Notes: generated from the letters alone by a model not told the origin. 64,000 nucleotides of DNA from an uncultured Christensenella sp. (GCA_949287655.1 CASEHD010000004.1:1-64000), one strand, 5' to 3'. Positions 44,423 through 57,589 are shown, counted from the stretch's first letter. Numbers and translations: made by a program.

Positions 44423-46648
44423 ATGGTTAACGAATGGCAGGGTTTCAAAAAGGGCAACTGGTGCAAGACGATAGACGTCAGAGATTTTATCGTCAGAAAC
44501 TACACCCCGTATACGGGCGACGGCTCCTTCCTCAGCGGTCCGACTCAGAGAACGTCGGAAGTCAAAGCCAAGGTTGACGACCTGCTGGTCAGGGAAGCGG
44601 AAAAAGGAGTGCTCGACGTAGACACCGAAAACGTCGCGTCCATACTTTCGTATGCGCCCGGATATATCGACAAGGAAAAGGACATTATCGTCGGCTTGCA
44701 GACAGACGCGCCGCTCAAGCGCGCTATCAACCCGTTTGCGGGCAAGAGAATGAGTGAAAAGGCGTGCGACGCTTACGGTTATAAGATGTCAGATCTCATT
44801 AAGACGGAATTCAAATACCGCACCACGCACAACGACGGCGTGTTCCGCGTATACACCGACGAGATGAGGGCGGCAAGGCACGTCGGCGTGATCACCGGTC
44901 TTCCCGACGCTTACGCGAGAGGCAGGATAATCGGCGACTACCGCAGGATCGCGCTTTACGGCATGGACTACCTGATGGAGTGCAAGAGGGCGGACAAAAA
45001 AGAGCTGGGCAAAAACGATATGAGCGCGGAAAACATCCAGCTCATCGAGGACGTCCAGAAGCAGCTTGAATTTATGGATCAGCTCAAGGTCATGGCTTCT
45101 CAGTACGGCTTCGATATCTCAAAGCCTGCGGCGAACGCGAGAGAAGCGGTGCAATGGCTTTATTTCGGCTACCTCGGCGCGGTCAAGGAGCAGAACGGCG
45201 CGGCGAACTCTATCGGCAGGATATCCACCTTCCTTGATATCTATATAGAAAGGGATATCAAAAGGGGCGTGCTGACAGAAGCGGGCGCGCAGGAGCTCAT
45301 AGACGATCTCGTACTCAAATTAAGGCTGGTAAGACACCTCAGGACGCCCGAATACAACGACCTGTTCGCCGGCGACCCGACCTGGGTCACGATGTCAGAA
45401 GGCGGTATCTGTGAGGACGGCAGACCGATGGTCACAAAAAACTGCTTCCGCGTGCTTCAGACCCTTTACAACCTGGGCAGCAGCGCGGAGCCTAATATAA
45501 CGATCCTCTGGTCGCAGGAACTTCCCAAGGGGTTTAAGGACTTCTGCGCGAAGGTCTCGATAGACACAGACTCCATTCAGTACGAAAACGACGACGTTAT
45601 GCGTCCGGCGTTCGGCGACGACTACGCGATCGCGTGCTGTGTTTCCGCGATGAAAGAGGGCAAACAGATGCAGTTTTTCGGCGCGAGATGCAACCTTGCG
45701 AAAGTCCTGCTGATGGCGCTCAACGGCGGCAAGGACGAGATATACGGCATACAGGTCGCGCCCGAGGGCAAGATTTTCGACGAGGGCGTACTCGATTACG
45801 ACAAAGTGCTTAAAGCGTATAAGAAATATATGAAGTGGATGGCGAAGCTTTACGTCAACACTCTGAACATAATCCACTATATGCACGACAAGTATGCGTA
45901 TGAAAGGCTTATGATGAGCCTGCACGATACACACGTCGAAAGGCTCATGGCTTTCGGCATATGCGGTCTCAGCGTGCTTGCGGACAGCCTCAGCGCGATA
46001 AAATACGCTAAGGTGAAGGCGATAAAGGACGAGCGCGGACTTATCACGGATTTTGAGACAGAGGGCGATTTCCCCAAGTACGGCAACGACGACGACAGGG
46101 TGGACAAGATTGCTCAGTGGATAGTGGAAAGCTTCTATAAAGAGCTGATAAAGACCCCGACTTACAGGGGCGCGAAGCATACGCTTTCGATACTGACGAT
46201 AACTTCCAACGTCGTTTACGGCAAGAAGACGGGCTCCACGCCCGACGGCAGAAAGCGCGGCGAGCCGTTCGCTCCGGGCGCAAACCCGATGCACGGCAGA
46301 GACTGCGAGGGAGCTCTCGCCAGCCTTAACTCGGTCGCGAAACTCAGTTACGACTGCTGCCGCGACGGCATATCCAATACTTTCTCGATAACTCCCGACA
46401 CTCTGGGCGAGAACGAGAAGGACAGGGTGGATAAACTGGTAACCATGCTCGACGGCTATTTCGCGCAGGACGCGCATCATCTGAACGTAAACGTGCTGCA
46501 CAGACAAAAGCTGATCGATGCGATGAACGACCCGACCCTCTATCCCAACCTTACGATAAGGGTAAGCGGATACGCGGTCAATTTCAACAAACTGAACAAA
46601 AATCAGCAGAAGGAAGTCATCAGCCGCACTTTCCACGAAAAGTTCTGA
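44423..46648 (+). CDS. pflB: Formate C-acetyltransferase (pyruvate formate-lyase)
   Basis: 741 aa, the usual size. Splits pyruvate with CoA into acetyl-CoA and formate in anaerobic fermentation. Adjacent catalytic cysteines C405-C406 (IACCVSAM) and the C-terminal radical glycine G716 in RVSGYAVNF are intact. [13 protein letters not shown] start follows AAAGGAG. Its activase is encoded 15 bp downstream. The promoter carries NrdR-like sites. Confidence 0.96.
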   Translation: MVNEWQGFKKGNWCKTIDVRDFIVRNYTPYTGDGSFLSGPTQRTSEVKAKVDDLLVREAEKGVLDVDTENVASILSYAPGYIDKEKDIIVGLQTDAPLKRAINPFAGKRMSEKACDAYGYKMSDLIKTEFKYRTTHNDGVFRVYTDEMRAARHVGVITGLPDAYARGRIIGDYRRIALYGMDYLMECKRADKKELGKNDMSAENIQLIEDVQKQLEFMDQLKVMASQYGFDISKPAANAREAVQWLYFGYLGAVKEQNGAANSIGRISTFLDIYIERDIKRGVLTEAGAQELIDDLVLKLRLVRHLRTPEYNDLFAGDPTWVTMSEGGICEDGRPMVTKNCFRVLQTLYNLGSSAEPNITILWSQELPKGFKDFCAKVSIDTDSIQYENDDVMRPAFGDDYAIACCVSAMKEGKQMQFFGARCNLAKVLLMALNGGKDEIYGIQVAPEGKIFDEGVLDYDKVLKAYKKYMKWMAKLYVNTLNIIHYMHDKYAYERLMMSLHDTHVERLMAFGICGLSVLADSLSAIKYAKVKAIKDERGLITDFETEGDFPKYGNDDDRVDKIAQWIVESFYKELIKTPTYRGAKHTLSILTITSNVVYGKKTGSTPDGRKRGEPFAPGANPMHGRDCEGALASLNSVAKLSYDCCRDGISNTFSITPDTLGENEKDRVDKLVTMLDGYFAQDAHHLNVNVLHRQKLIDAMNDPTLYPNLTIRVSGYAVNFNKLNKNQQKEVISRTFHEKF

Positions 46649-46663
46649 TGAGATAATAGAGAT

Positions 46664-47398
46664 ATGGCGAAAATTCAACCGACGGCGAATATCCATTCTT
46701 TCGAAAGCCTCGCGACTCTGGACGGCAAAGGGCTTCGTTACGGGATATTTTTCGTCGGCTGTCCGTACCGCTGCGTATATTGTCACAACCCCGATACATG
46801 GGAAGGAGAAGGGCAGCGCTTCACCGTCGAGGAGCTCGCAAAAAAGGTGATGAGGTATAAGCCTTATTTCGGCAAGGACGGCGGCGTCACGATAAGCGGC
46901 GGAGAGGTACTCCTTCAGAGCGCGTTCGTCGCGGCATTTGAAAGAAGGATGAAAAAAGAGGGGGTCGGCGTAGTGTTGGACACCTCAGGCGGAGTGCCGC
47001 TGACAAGCGACGTAAAGGCGGCGATAGACGGCGCGGAAATGCTTATCCTCGATCTCAAATTCTGGGATGACGAAGGTTATCGCAAGTACTGCCGCGGCGG
47101 GATATCGACGGTTCTGGAAACGCTTGATTATTGCGAGAAAAAACACGTGCCCGTGTGGATCAGGACGGTAATAGTCCCCGGCATAAACGACAGAGAGGAG
47201 TGCATAGACAAGTACGCCGAAGTCGTAAAGGGATATACCTGCGTTGAGCGCTACCGGCTTCTCGCGTTCCATACGATGGGCTTTTCAAAATACGAAAGAC
47301 TGGGGATAGACAATCCGCTTAAGGACACGTCCGCTCTCGACAGAAGCAGACTGGACGAATTGCAGAGATATCTGGATTCAAAGGAGATGATCAAATGA
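46664..47398 (+). CDS. pflA: Pyruvate formate-lyase activating enzyme (radical SAM)
   Basis: 244 aa. Installs the glycyl radical on PflB. The [4Fe-4S] motif CxxxCxxC is C33, C37 and C40 (GCPYRCVYCHNPDTW); GGVTISGGEVLLQ is the SAM-binding stretch. Cotranscribed with pflB. Its stop overlaps the next start by 4 bp (ATGA), so that protein is made in step with the activase. Confidence 0.95.
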   Translation: MAKIQPTANIHSFESLATLDGKGLRYGIFFVGCPYRCVYCHNPDTWEGEGQRFTVEELAKKVMRYKPYFGKDGGVTISGGEVLLQSAFVAAFERRMKKEGVGVVLDTSGGVPLTSDVKAAIDGAEMLILDLKFWDDEGYRKYCRGGISTVLETLDYCEKKHVPVWIRTVIVPGINDREECIDKYAEVVKGYTCVERYRLLAFHTMGFSKYERLGIDNPLKDTSALDRSRLDELQRYLDSKEMIK

Positions 47399-47877
47399 CG
47401 AAAGAAGAAAGAAAGCAACTGGCTTACGAGAATTTCAAAAAGGGATATAATTGCTGTCAGTCGGTCGTGCTCGCTTTTTCGGACGTGCTTCCGCTCGACG
47501 AAGCGACGCTTGAAAAACTGTCGCTCTGTTTCGGCGCGGGCTTCGGCAGGACGAGAAACTTGTGCGGCGCGGTCAGCGCGTACGGCTTCATCGTCGGGCT
47601 TTTGCACGATAAGAAAGAGACGCTCGCAGACGACAAGACGGACGCGTATAAGCAGATAACGGATCTTGACAACAAATTCAAAGCGCTGAACGGCACGGAC
47701 AACTGCGGAGAGCTTCTGAAAAACGTAAAGAATCTCACCGCTGGCTATGTTCCTGAAGTCAGAGACGAGGAATATTACAAGGTGCGTCCCTGTGCAAAAT
47801 TTGTGGTAGACAGCGCGGGACTTCTGCATGATTACATTGTCGAAACGGGTATAACGGACCGGAACGACGCGAATTAA
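47395..47877 (+). CDS. C_GCAxxG_C_C family small redox protein
   Basis: 160 aa. The spaced cysteines (GYNCCQSVV, LCFGAGFGRTRNLCGAVS, DNCGELL, RPCAKFV) match the C_GCAxxG_C_C family of small, probably metal- or cluster-binding proteins found in anaerobes. Charged N-terminus, no signal peptide. Translationally coupled to pflA, so it may protect or help mature the glycyl radical system; that link is inference. Confidence 0.8.
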   Translation: MTKEERKQLAYENFKKGYNCCQSVVLAFSDVLPLDEATLEKLSLCFGAGFGRTRNLCGAVSAYGFIVGLLHDKKETLADDKTDAYKQITDLDNKFKALNGTDNCGELLKNVKNLTAGYVPEVRDEEYYKVRPCAKFVVDSAGLLHDYIVETGITDRNDAN

Positions 47878-47885
47878 GCTTAAAG

Positions 47886-48075
47886 CGTAAAATTTTCGCA
47901 GCCGGCCGGTGTGTCCGGCGGCATTAGTCGGCTGTCGCGGGTTGATACTTGTTGCGGCTAAAGAAACTTATATCGGTTACGGGGTACATTGATATGCTTC
48001 GCATTATGTAACCCTGGACGCGTAAATTAAGCTTAAAACTGCCTGCTGCCGCCGGCGATGATTTTTTTATTGTGT
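47886..48075 (+). ncRNA. Candidate structured RNA of unknown type
   Basis: CAGCCG ... CGGCTG encloses an inner CCGG / CCGG stem (about 47899-47935). Next comes a long hairpin GGTTAC ... GTAACC (about 47976-48012). A GC-rich segment and seven T (about 48061-48067) could end it. AATTAAGCTTAAA occurs on both sides (47872-47884 and 48025-48037). No known RNA family is recognised and the case rests on structure alone. Confidence 0.25.
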
Positions 48076-48221
48076 ATGGCGTAAATAAAAAAGATTTAGC
48101 TGTTTGAGACAGACATCTGTACGCGACAGAGAACAGCGCTCAGGTCGCATCGGGCGTCTAAGGGTCTCGCATTATTCCGGTCCGGTATGATAAAATAACT
48201 AACCTACGCCTGTTTACGTTT

Positions 48222-48250
48222 AAGCTCCGCTTTTTTTGCGAAGCTTTTTT
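48222..48250 (+). terminator. Terminator in the pfl downstream region
   Basis: AAGCTCCGC / GCGAAGCTT stem with one mismatch and a T-rich loop, then about seven T. Confidence 0.65.
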
Positions 48251-48375
48251 ATTGCAAAAGACAAAGTGAGGGGCGCGGGGATAAACGGTATTTAAAGGAG
48301 AGTCGCGATCAGAGCGTTTCTGAGCAAAAGCATCCGGGATATTGGGAAGAGGACGGAAAGGGCGGGAAAACGCTT

Positions 48376-48834
48376 ATGCGTCGCGCCGCGGCGTTGCGGA
48401 GAAGGAACCCGGCAAGCGCGGTTTATAATATCGCGCGCGTTGCACATAATTCCGTTATGAGATGGGCGCTGAAAAAGATATACAGAATAGCAGGCAACGC
48501 ATACTGGAAAATATTCGGCGGTTTCGCGCTGTCGCTGATATGGTTTGCGCTGGGACTCGCGCTTATTGTTTCCGTCGTCGGTCTTGCGTGGGGGATAAAG
48601 TGCATAAAGGTGGGCGTACTGGTTTTTAAACCGTTCGGCAAGCAGACTGTGACAGTTTTCGACAGACCGGTCGCCGACGCGTTGTGGGCGCTCACGTTCG
48701 GTGCGCCGCTGGGTACGGTTGCGGTGATCGGCGCGCTTTCGTCGCTTCTGGTTCCTGTCGCCGCGCCTCTCAGCGTGCAGTGGCTAAAAGTCGCAAAGGC
48801 GTCTCTCTTTCCGTTTTCGACATATCTGAAATAG
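48376..48834 (+). CDS. YccF-like (DUF307) membrane protein
   Basis: 152 aa as written. Two hydrophobic stretches (FALSLIWFALGLALIVSVVGLAWGIKC and LWALTFGAPLGTVAVIGALSSLL) with a VFKPFGKQTVTV segment between them resemble the inner-membrane YccF family. The first 27 residues are Arg/Ala-rich and may not be translated; ATG at 48457 (MRWALKK) gives a 125-aa protein closer to the family length, but neither start has a good ribosome site. Function unknown. Confidence 0.5.
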   Translation: MRRAAALRRRNPASAVYNIARVAHNSVMRWALKKIYRIAGNAYWKIFGGFALSLIWFALGLALIVSVVGLAWGIKCIKVGVLVFKPFGKQTVTVFDRPVADALWALTFGAPLGTVAVIGALSSLLVPVAAPLSVQWLKVAKASLFPFSTYLK

Positions 48835-52200
<3,366 letters not shown>

Positions 52201-52211
52201 TGCGGGCGCGG

Positions 52212-52246
52212 GCGCGTACATAAATAAGTATATATTATGTACGCGC
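52212..52246 (+). repeat. Perfect inverted repeat after lacZ
   Basis: GCGCGTACATAA / TTATGTACGCGC, 12-bp arms with an 11-nt loop, 11 bp after the stop. It lacks a T-run, so it may be a weak terminator or a 3' stabilising hairpin. Confidence 0.65.
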
Positions 52247-52297
52247 GCGTATCATAATAAGATTTTAATAAAATTTATAAATATTTTATTTTTACTA

Positions 52298-52326
52298 TTG
52301 AAAAGCAGACGAATATATGCTATAAT
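52298..52326 (+). promoter_or_regulatory. Promoter of the PC4-like gene
   Basis: TTGAAA (52298-52303), 17-bp spacer, TATAAT (52321-52326). Confidence 0.8.
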
Positions 52327-52367
52327 ACAACTATAATGTTGCGGTGGCAAATGGAGGAATAAGTTTT

Positions 52368-52595
52368 ATGGCAAAAGAATTCGATTACGAAGTGGTCAAA
52401 ACCTACGGCAGTCTTTCGGAATCAAGCAAGGGCTGGAAGAAAGAGATCAAATTGATCAGCTGGAATCAGAAAGAGCCCAAGTACGACATCAGAGAGTGGT
52501 CTCCCGACGGCGAGAAGATGGGCAAGGGCGTTACGCTTTCCAAGGAAGAACTCGTCAATCTGAAATCCCTTCTCGACGACATTCTCGCAGAGTAA
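52368..52595 (+). CDS. PC4/YdbC-like single-stranded DNA-binding protein
   Basis: 75 aa. Begins MAKEFDYEVVKTYGSLSES; the pattern GWKKEIKLISWNQKEPKYDIREWSPDGEKMGKGVTL matches the Firmicute YdbC proteins, homologues of the eukaryotic coactivator PC4 that bind single-stranded DNA. ATG at 52368 follows GGAGG; the frame is open eight codons upstream through that site. Single gene with its own promoter and terminator. Confidence 0.88.
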   Translation: MAKEFDYEVVKTYGSLSESSKGWKKEIKLISWNQKEPKYDIREWSPDGEKMGKGVTLSKEELVNLKSLLDDILAE

Positions 52596-52644
52596 CGATT
52601 CAGTCCTGAAACATACATACTGACTTTTTATACGGTATATGATT

Positions 52645-52674
52645 ATACGGTAGCATTTGCTATCGTATTTTTTT
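52645..52674 (+). terminator. Terminator after the PC4-like gene
   Basis: ATACGGTAGC / GCTATCGTAT stem with one G-T pair, loop ATTT, then eight T. Confidence 0.88.
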
Positions 52675-52857
52675 GTCCTTAAAGTCGCACGAAGCGCTTT
52701 AACCGCAAGAGCCGCGATGACGGCGAAGGTTAAAAAGAGAACAAAACGGGTAAGACAAGACGGTAAAATCCGCGCGCAATATGCGTGCGGGCGCGGCAAG
52801 AATACGAGGATTGCGGCACGCTGTTGCGCAAAGGAGTAAATTTTACGTTTTTTACTG

Positions 52858-52886
52858 TTGACAAAGAGAGAGTGCGGTAATATAAT
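52858..52886 (+). promoter_or_regulatory. Promoter of the antiporter gene (full consensus)
   Basis: TTGACA (52858-52863), 17-bp spacer, TATAAT (52881-52886): every base fits sigma-A, so strong constitutive expression is expected. Confidence 0.85.
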
Positions 52887-52926
52887 AAAAAGCTGATTAG
52901 GGGAGAAAGGAACGGGAGGTGTGAAT

Positions 52927-54339
52927 ATGGGTTACGTATTCAGTTATAACATTTTCTTACATCTTGCATTGGTCCTGTTGCTTACGAAGGTTCTGGGCAT
53001 ACTGATGAGAAAGCTCGGTCTGCCGCAGGTCGTGGGCGCTCTTTTGGCAGGTATAATCATCGGCGTCAGCGGTATCATAAAGGATACTGCCGAACTTAAA
53101 CCGTTCTCCGAAATAGGCGTGGTAATGATAATGTTTACCGCCGGTATGGAGACGAATTTTAAAGAACTCAAGAAAAACGGCGTAGCTTCCGTGCTGATCA
53201 CCAGCCTGGGAGTTATCATTCCGCTGGCGGTCGGGTTCGGCGTTTCGTGGATAATCCCGGGTCTTACGCTTAAAGAGAGATTCTTCTTCGGCGTGATTCT
53301 TACCGCGACGTCCGTCGGCATTACGGTCGCCGTACTCAAGGAGATCGGCAAGATACACGGCAAGGTCGGCGCGAGCATTGTCACAGCCGCGGTTCTCGAC
53401 GATATCATCGGCATCGTTATCCTCGCATTCGCGACGGGCGACGTCGATTCAAGCACCTGGGGCTTCAAGCTTGCGGCTCTGTTCGGCGACGCGACTCAGA
53501 TCGCTTCGGGAGTGCTCGTCCTGATAAACGTCGTGCTGTTCTTCATATTCGCGGTAGCGTGCGGTCTTGCGATCCACTTTATATTCAAGTTTCTCAGCAA
53601 GAAATTCCCGCACACCAGAAGACTGTCCATATTCGGACTCGCGACCGCGTTTTTATTCGCGTGGTTTTCAGAAGAGCTTTTCGGCGTAGCGTCGATAACC
53701 GGCGCGTTCGTCGCGGGCATGATGATGTCCAATATGAAGCAGACGGAATACGTGGAGCGTCGTATAGATATGAGCGCGTATATGCTGTTCAGCCCGATAT
53801 TCTTCGCCAACATCGGCATATGTCTCAACTACAACGCGTTGATAGACAACATCAGCTGGACGGTCGTGTTGTTCAGTCTTACGTTTGTCGTATGCGGTAT
53901 GGCTGCTAAGCTGGTCGGATGCGCCACGGGCGGTATGATCTGCAGATATAAACCTCACGAATGCTTAGAGGTCGGTCTGGGTATGATGGTAAGAGGCGAG
54001 GTTTGTCTTATCGTCGCGCAGAAGGGTATCGAAGAGGGCATTATGTCTGAACAGTATCTGCCCGCTGTAATTCTTCTGGTCATCATGTCGTCGCTGCTTA
54101 CCCCGATATTCCTCAAACTCACGTTCAAGAAGTTCCCGACCGCGGACGAGAACGGAAAGTACGAGACTCCGGCGTCGCCTGTCGCAGCCAACATAATAAA
54201 AGAAAAGCTTGAAAACAATATGCCTGTATGCGACGAGACGATAAGCACCGAAGCGAACGACATCGCAATAGAGCAGATGACGGGAGACACATCTCATAAA
54301 GAAGATAACAATCCGTCGTCCGACGAAGAGAAAAAATAA
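52927..54339 (+). CDS. CPA2-family cation:proton antiporter
   Basis: 470 aa with about 12 membrane helices and a polar C-terminal tail of about 60 residues rich in Glu, Asp and Asn. GLPQVVGALLAGIIIGVSG at the N-terminus and VTAAVLDDIIGIVILAF (the paired aspartates of the transport site) mark the CPA2 monovalent cation/H+ exchangers. ATG at 52927, 7 bp after GGGAGG, is better placed than GTG at 52921. Probably exchanges Na+ or K+ for protons; no regulatory TrkA-N domain is seen. Confidence 0.88.
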   Translation: MGYVFSYNIFLHLALVLLLTKVLGILMRKLGLPQVVGALLAGIIIGVSGIIKDTAELKPFSEIGVVMIMFTAGMETNFKELKKNGVASVLITSLGVIIPLAVGFGVSWIIPGLTLKERFFFGVILTATSVGITVAVLKEIGKIHGKVGASIVTAAVLDDIIGIVILAFATGDVDSSTWGFKLAALFGDATQIASGVLVLINVVLFFIFAVACGLAIHFIFKFLSKKFPHTRRLSIFGLATAFLFAWFSEELFGVASITGAFVAGMMMSNMKQTEYVERRIDMSAYMLFSPIFFANIGICLNYNALIDNISWTVVLFSLTFVVCGMAAKLVGCATGGMICRYKPHECLEVGLGMMVRGEVCLIVAQKGIEEGIMSEQYLPAVILLVIMSSLLTPIFLKLTFKKFPTADENGKYETPASPVAANIIKEKLENNMPVCDETISTEANDIAIEQMTGDTSHKEDNNPSSDEEKK

Positions 54340-54362
54340 TTACCGAAAGGTTCACGATAAGC

Positions 54363-54391
54363 GCGCCGCTTGAAAAAGCGGCGCTTTTTTT
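54363..54391 (+). terminator. Terminator after the antiporter gene
   Basis: GCGCCGCT / AGCGGCGC perfect 8-bp stem, loop TGAAAA, seven T. Confidence 0.92.
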
Positions 54392-54432
54392 ATGCGGCAG
54401 GAAGCGTTAAAAAGAGATAAATATTTAACCTG

Positions 54433-54461
54433 TTGTCAAAAAAAGACGCGCGTGTTATAAT
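54433..54461 (+). promoter_or_regulatory. Promoter of the transglutaminase-domain gene, leaderless geometry
   Basis: TTGTCA (54433-54438), 17-bp spacer, TATAAT (54456-54461). The ATG at 54468 lies 7 bases after the -10, where transcription should begin, and no ribosome binding site stands before it. The mRNA is therefore predicted to be leaderless. Confidence 0.7.
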
Positions 54462-54467
54462 ATAGCT

Positions 54468-56864
54468 ATGAATAAACGCAGCGTAAAGACAATAGCCGTA
54501 CTTCTAGTACTCATAGCCGCGTTCAGCCTGGCGCTGAGCGCGTGTACGGACGTAAAACTCGCAAAACCGGCGATCTCTTACGATAACGGCGTCGTTTCGT
54601 GGACTTCGATCGGGCTTGCCGACGGCTACGAGTTGAGTTTTTACGAGGACGCGGACGGCGAAAGGGGACCGCGCCTCGGCGAGACGCTGACTCTGAAAAC
54701 GACAAATTACGCGCTTACCGCAGACGGTATTTACTGGGTCGGAGTGAGGGCGGTTTCAGAAAAATTCGCGGCTTCCGACGAGGTTTTTATCCGTGTCGAC
54801 AAGAAAAATACTGAAGAAGACGTGACGATACCCGGCGAGGGAGAAGGGTCGGAGACGGCAGGCGGCGATGAATCAGGCGACAACGTTCAGCAGGACGTAC
54901 TGCCTTCGGGTGTGCCTTCTCTCGATCTGCCGATAGGGGCGAAGCAGAAATTCAACTATATATCGACCGCGTCTTTCGGCGGGATATCCGTTCCTCTTAC
55001 AAAGAACACGGGCGAGGTCGCGCGTCTTTTCGTCGCGGAGGGAGAGCTGATAAGCGACTGGTCTTACGACGCTGAAAACGGGGCGGTAGAGCTTGCGTAT
55101 TCTCTGTTTGACGACGTGAACACGGGCACGGATACAAAATTCACCGCGGTTACGAAAAGCGGCGACGCTTTCGAATTTTACGTTACTAAGAGCAGCGCGG
55201 CGGATATGCCGGCTGCCGTAGATCTTCCGGGCTACGGCGCATATCTGTACTGCAAATCGTCTGAATCGGCTTCTTCCGGACTTACCGTCAACTATTCTTT
55301 TTCTTCAAGCACTCAGGCTGTCAGCGTCGACGGTTTAAAGCTTGAGAACAGGACGACTAATTATTCAACGACATCAGAGGCGGTCACGTTTAAAGCAGCA
55401 TATCTGAAAAAGCTGGGGTACGGGTTGCACGAGGTTGAGCTTTTTACGACGAAAGGGGTCGTCGATTTCTATATTTTCGTGTATTCCGCCAGCATAATGT
55501 GCTACGACCTTTGTTACGAATTTGACGACACGTATCCTGCAATCACGCTGAATTGGTCTGTGGATTATCCGATAGACAAGTTTGAGGTCTACGTCAACGG
55601 CACGATGTATTCCAGCGTCGACAACCCCGATTTTTTCGACGGAAATTCTTTTAAACTCGACGGCATTGTCGGCGCGGACGGCACATTCAGCGCGTACGTA
55701 AAGAGTTATATAAACGCGCTCGACACACCTGCGACAAGCGCGACTGCGGTCTATGCGGACAATACCGCGGCGATAGCGGATTATCTTGATCCGGAGCAGG
55801 GTTTCACCTATCTCAACAAGACTTTCAACAGATATATCGACAGCGAAGAGGAAATGGACGTCCTCGCGTACTATATGATACTGTACAACTATCAGCTGGA
55901 CGAAAAGTCTTTCAATACGTCGAGCTCTACGACTATGGTCATGACGTATATGGATATATATCCGGCGCCGTCTCTCGGCGTTGCCGACGCAAGCGATGTG
56001 ATGGAGCTGTTTGAGGCGTCCTGCGCGAAATACAAGGAATCCATTAAATACAATTACGCCGCGGTCGCTCTTTCTGACGGCGCTTACAGGATAGGGCTTT
56101 CGATGACTTCGCAGAACGAGGCGCTTTACGACAGCACGACAAACTATACGGAATCGTCCTCCAACGAGTTCCATCTCACCAGGTCTATGCGCGCTTCTGA
56201 CTTTGAGGACTTCGCGATTAACGACAGGGAAGGCGTCGTCGTCGAGACCAGCGATCAGCTGTTCTTTGCGATAGAAGCGGGCTTCAAGCCCGTTCCCGTT
56301 GAAGGCAGCATTGCGGAAGGACTTTACGAACTGGCGAAAGACGTCTGTCGCAAGTGGATAGACGACGATATGACTGATTACGAAAAGGTCCACGCGATTT
56401 ACGACTGGCTGGGTAAAAACGTAGTGTACGACTATAATATCGTAAGCGAGATGGGCAATATAAAGCCTGAAAGCAGTCTTTACAATAAGTTCTATTCCTA
56501 CGATTGTTTCTATCTTGAAGGCGTGCTTGAAAACGGCGTGGCTGTCTGCAACGGCATAGCGAAAACGCTGGTGGTGCTTTGCGGAATAGAGGGGATAACC
56601 GCAGTCAAGGTCAACGGCAGCGCAAGCGGAGGCGCACATGCCTGGAACAAGGTGCTGATAAACGAAAAGTGGTATATCGTCGACAGTACATGGAGCAACC
56701 GGAAAACGACTGAAAACGGCAAGAAAGTCGAAAAATTCTCCCATGAATATCTGTTTATGACTACGGCGGAAGCTTCTTCCGACAGGACGGAGCTGACTGA
56801 CGATACTCTGAAATATTATTGCGGCGACAGGCAGATATCGTCGGTGTACCGATATGTGGGATAA
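54468..56864 (+). CDS. Lipoprotein with a C-terminal transglutaminase-like domain
   Basis: 798 aa. Signal peptide and lipobox LSAC (Cys 26); residues about 30-120 look like a fibronectin type III module; a Glu/Gly-rich linker and a long beta-rich part follow. The C-terminal 200 residues hold the transglutaminase/protease triad C694 (AVCNG), H724 (GAHAWN) and D739 (VDSTWS). It may cross-link or cleave envelope proteins. Its last 11 bases overlap the AlkD start. Confidence 0.85.
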   Translation: MNKRSVKTIAVLLVLIAAFSLALSACTDVKLAKPAISYDNGVVSWTSIGLADGYELSFYEDADGERGPRLGETLTLKTTNYALTADGIYWVGVRAVSEKFAASDEVFIRVDKKNTEEDVTIPGEGEGSETAGGDESGDNVQQDVLPSGVPSLDLPIGAKQKFNYISTASFGGISVPLTKNTGEVARLFVAEGELISDWSYDAENGAVELAYSLFDDVNTGTDTKFTAVTKSGDAFEFYVTKSSAADMPAAVDLPGYGAYLYCKSSESASSGLTVNYSFSSSTQAVSVDGLKLENRTTNYSTTSEAVTFKAAYLKKLGYGLHEVELFTTKGVVDFYIFVYSASIMCYDLCYEFDDTYPAITLNWSVDYPIDKFEVYVNGTMYSSVDNPDFFDGNSFKLDGIVGADGTFSAYVKSYINALDTPATSATAVYADNTAAIADYLDPEQGFTYLNKTFNRYIDSEEEMDVLAYYMILYNYQLDEKSFNTSSSTTMVMTYMDIYPAPSLGVADASDVMELFEASCAKYKESIKYNYAAVALSDGAYRIGLSMTSQNEALYDSTTNYTESSSNEFHLTRSMRASDFEDFAINDREGVVVETSDQLFFAIEAGFKPVPVEGSIAEGLYELAKDVCRKWIDDDMTDYEKVHAIYDWLGKNVVYDYNIVSEMGNIKPESSLYNKFYSYDCFYLEGVLENGVAVCNGIAKTLVVLCGIEGITAVKVNGSASGGAHAWNKVLINEKWYIVDSTWSNRKTTENGKKVEKFSHEYLFMTTAEASSDRTELTDDTLKYYCGDRQISSVYRYVG

Positions 56865-57537
56865 CGATAAAATAACAGCGCTTTTAAAGGAGCACGAAGA
56901 CGAGAAGTACAGGGAATTTCACGGCGGACTTACGTTTACGTCGTACGAGCGCGTCGGGGTCAGGGTGCCCGTGTTGCGCGCGCTTGCGAAAAGCATAATA
57001 AAGTCGGGCGAATGGGAAGAATTTGTTTCCGTCCGTCCGATACTATTTTACGAACAGGCGATGCTTTGCGGGATAATTTCGGCAAGCGTAAAAGAGCCTT
57101 ACGAGGACAAGATAAAGCGTTTAAAAGCGTTTTCGGGGCTGATAGACGACTGGGCGGTATGCGACGTGACCTGCTCCTGCTTAAAGTGTAAGGACGACAG
57201 GCTGTTTGACGACGCCTGCGCCTTTGCGGCAAGCCCGGATCTCTGGCTCGCGCGTATGGGCTTGGTGATAATACTGGGCAATTTTGCGGACAGGGAGCAC
57301 CTTGACGGAATACGCTCCGCTATCGATTCCGTACGTGCCGAAGGGTATTATATCGATATGGCGATCGGCTGGCTGATATGTACGGTCGAAAGTCGCGACA
57401 AGGGCGCGGGTATAGAGCTTATGCGGACGGCAAACATATCCCGCGAGGTAAAAAAGACAGCCGCTTCCAAGATGCGCGACAGTTGCCGCGTAAGCGAAGA
57501 AAGCAAAAGGAAAGCAAAAGATATCGCAAACGGATAA
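56854..57537 (+). CDS. DNA alkylation repair protein, AlkD-like
   Basis: 227 aa. All-helical HEAT-like repeat protein; YERVGVRVPVLRALAKSII and AVCDVTCSCLKCKDDRLFDDACAFAASPDLWLARMGLVIILG match the AlkD family of DNA glycosylases that remove alkylated bases by trapping distorted DNA. The start lies within the end of the lipoprotein gene with no ribosome site of its own, so translation is probably coupled to an unrelated gene. Confidence 0.85.
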   Translation: MWDNDKITALLKEHEDEKYREFHGGLTFTSYERVGVRVPVLRALAKSIIKSGEWEEFVSVRPILFYEQAMLCGIISASVKEPYEDKIKRLKAFSGLIDDWAVCDVTCSCLKCKDDRLFDDACAFAASPDLWLARMGLVIILGNFADREHLDGIRSAIDSVRAEGYYIDMAIGWLICTVESRDKGAGIELMRTANISREVKKTAASKMRDSCRVSEESKRKAKDIANG

Positions 57538-57564
57538 AATACGTTTAACCTACACGGGCGTCAA

Positions 57565-57589
57565 AAAAGACGGGTAAATCCCGTCTTTT
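57565..57589 (+). terminator. Convergent terminator between AlkD and pyridoxamine kinase
   Basis: AAGACGGG / CCCGTCTT stem with loop TAAAT; an A-run on the left and T-run on the right allow use from either side. Confidence 0.8.

Larger units (their letters stand above)
47878..48375. other. Intergenic region with possible structured RNA
   Basis: 498 bp. The left half has several inverted repeats (candidate RNA listed separately). The right half ends in a terminator at 48222-48250. No ORF with a ribosome site is seen. Confidence 0.6.
52596..52926. other. Intergenic region, PC4-like gene / antiporter
   Basis: 331 bp. A terminator at 52645-52674 and a consensus promoter at 52858-52886; the stretch between shows no gene. 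Confidence 0.7.
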
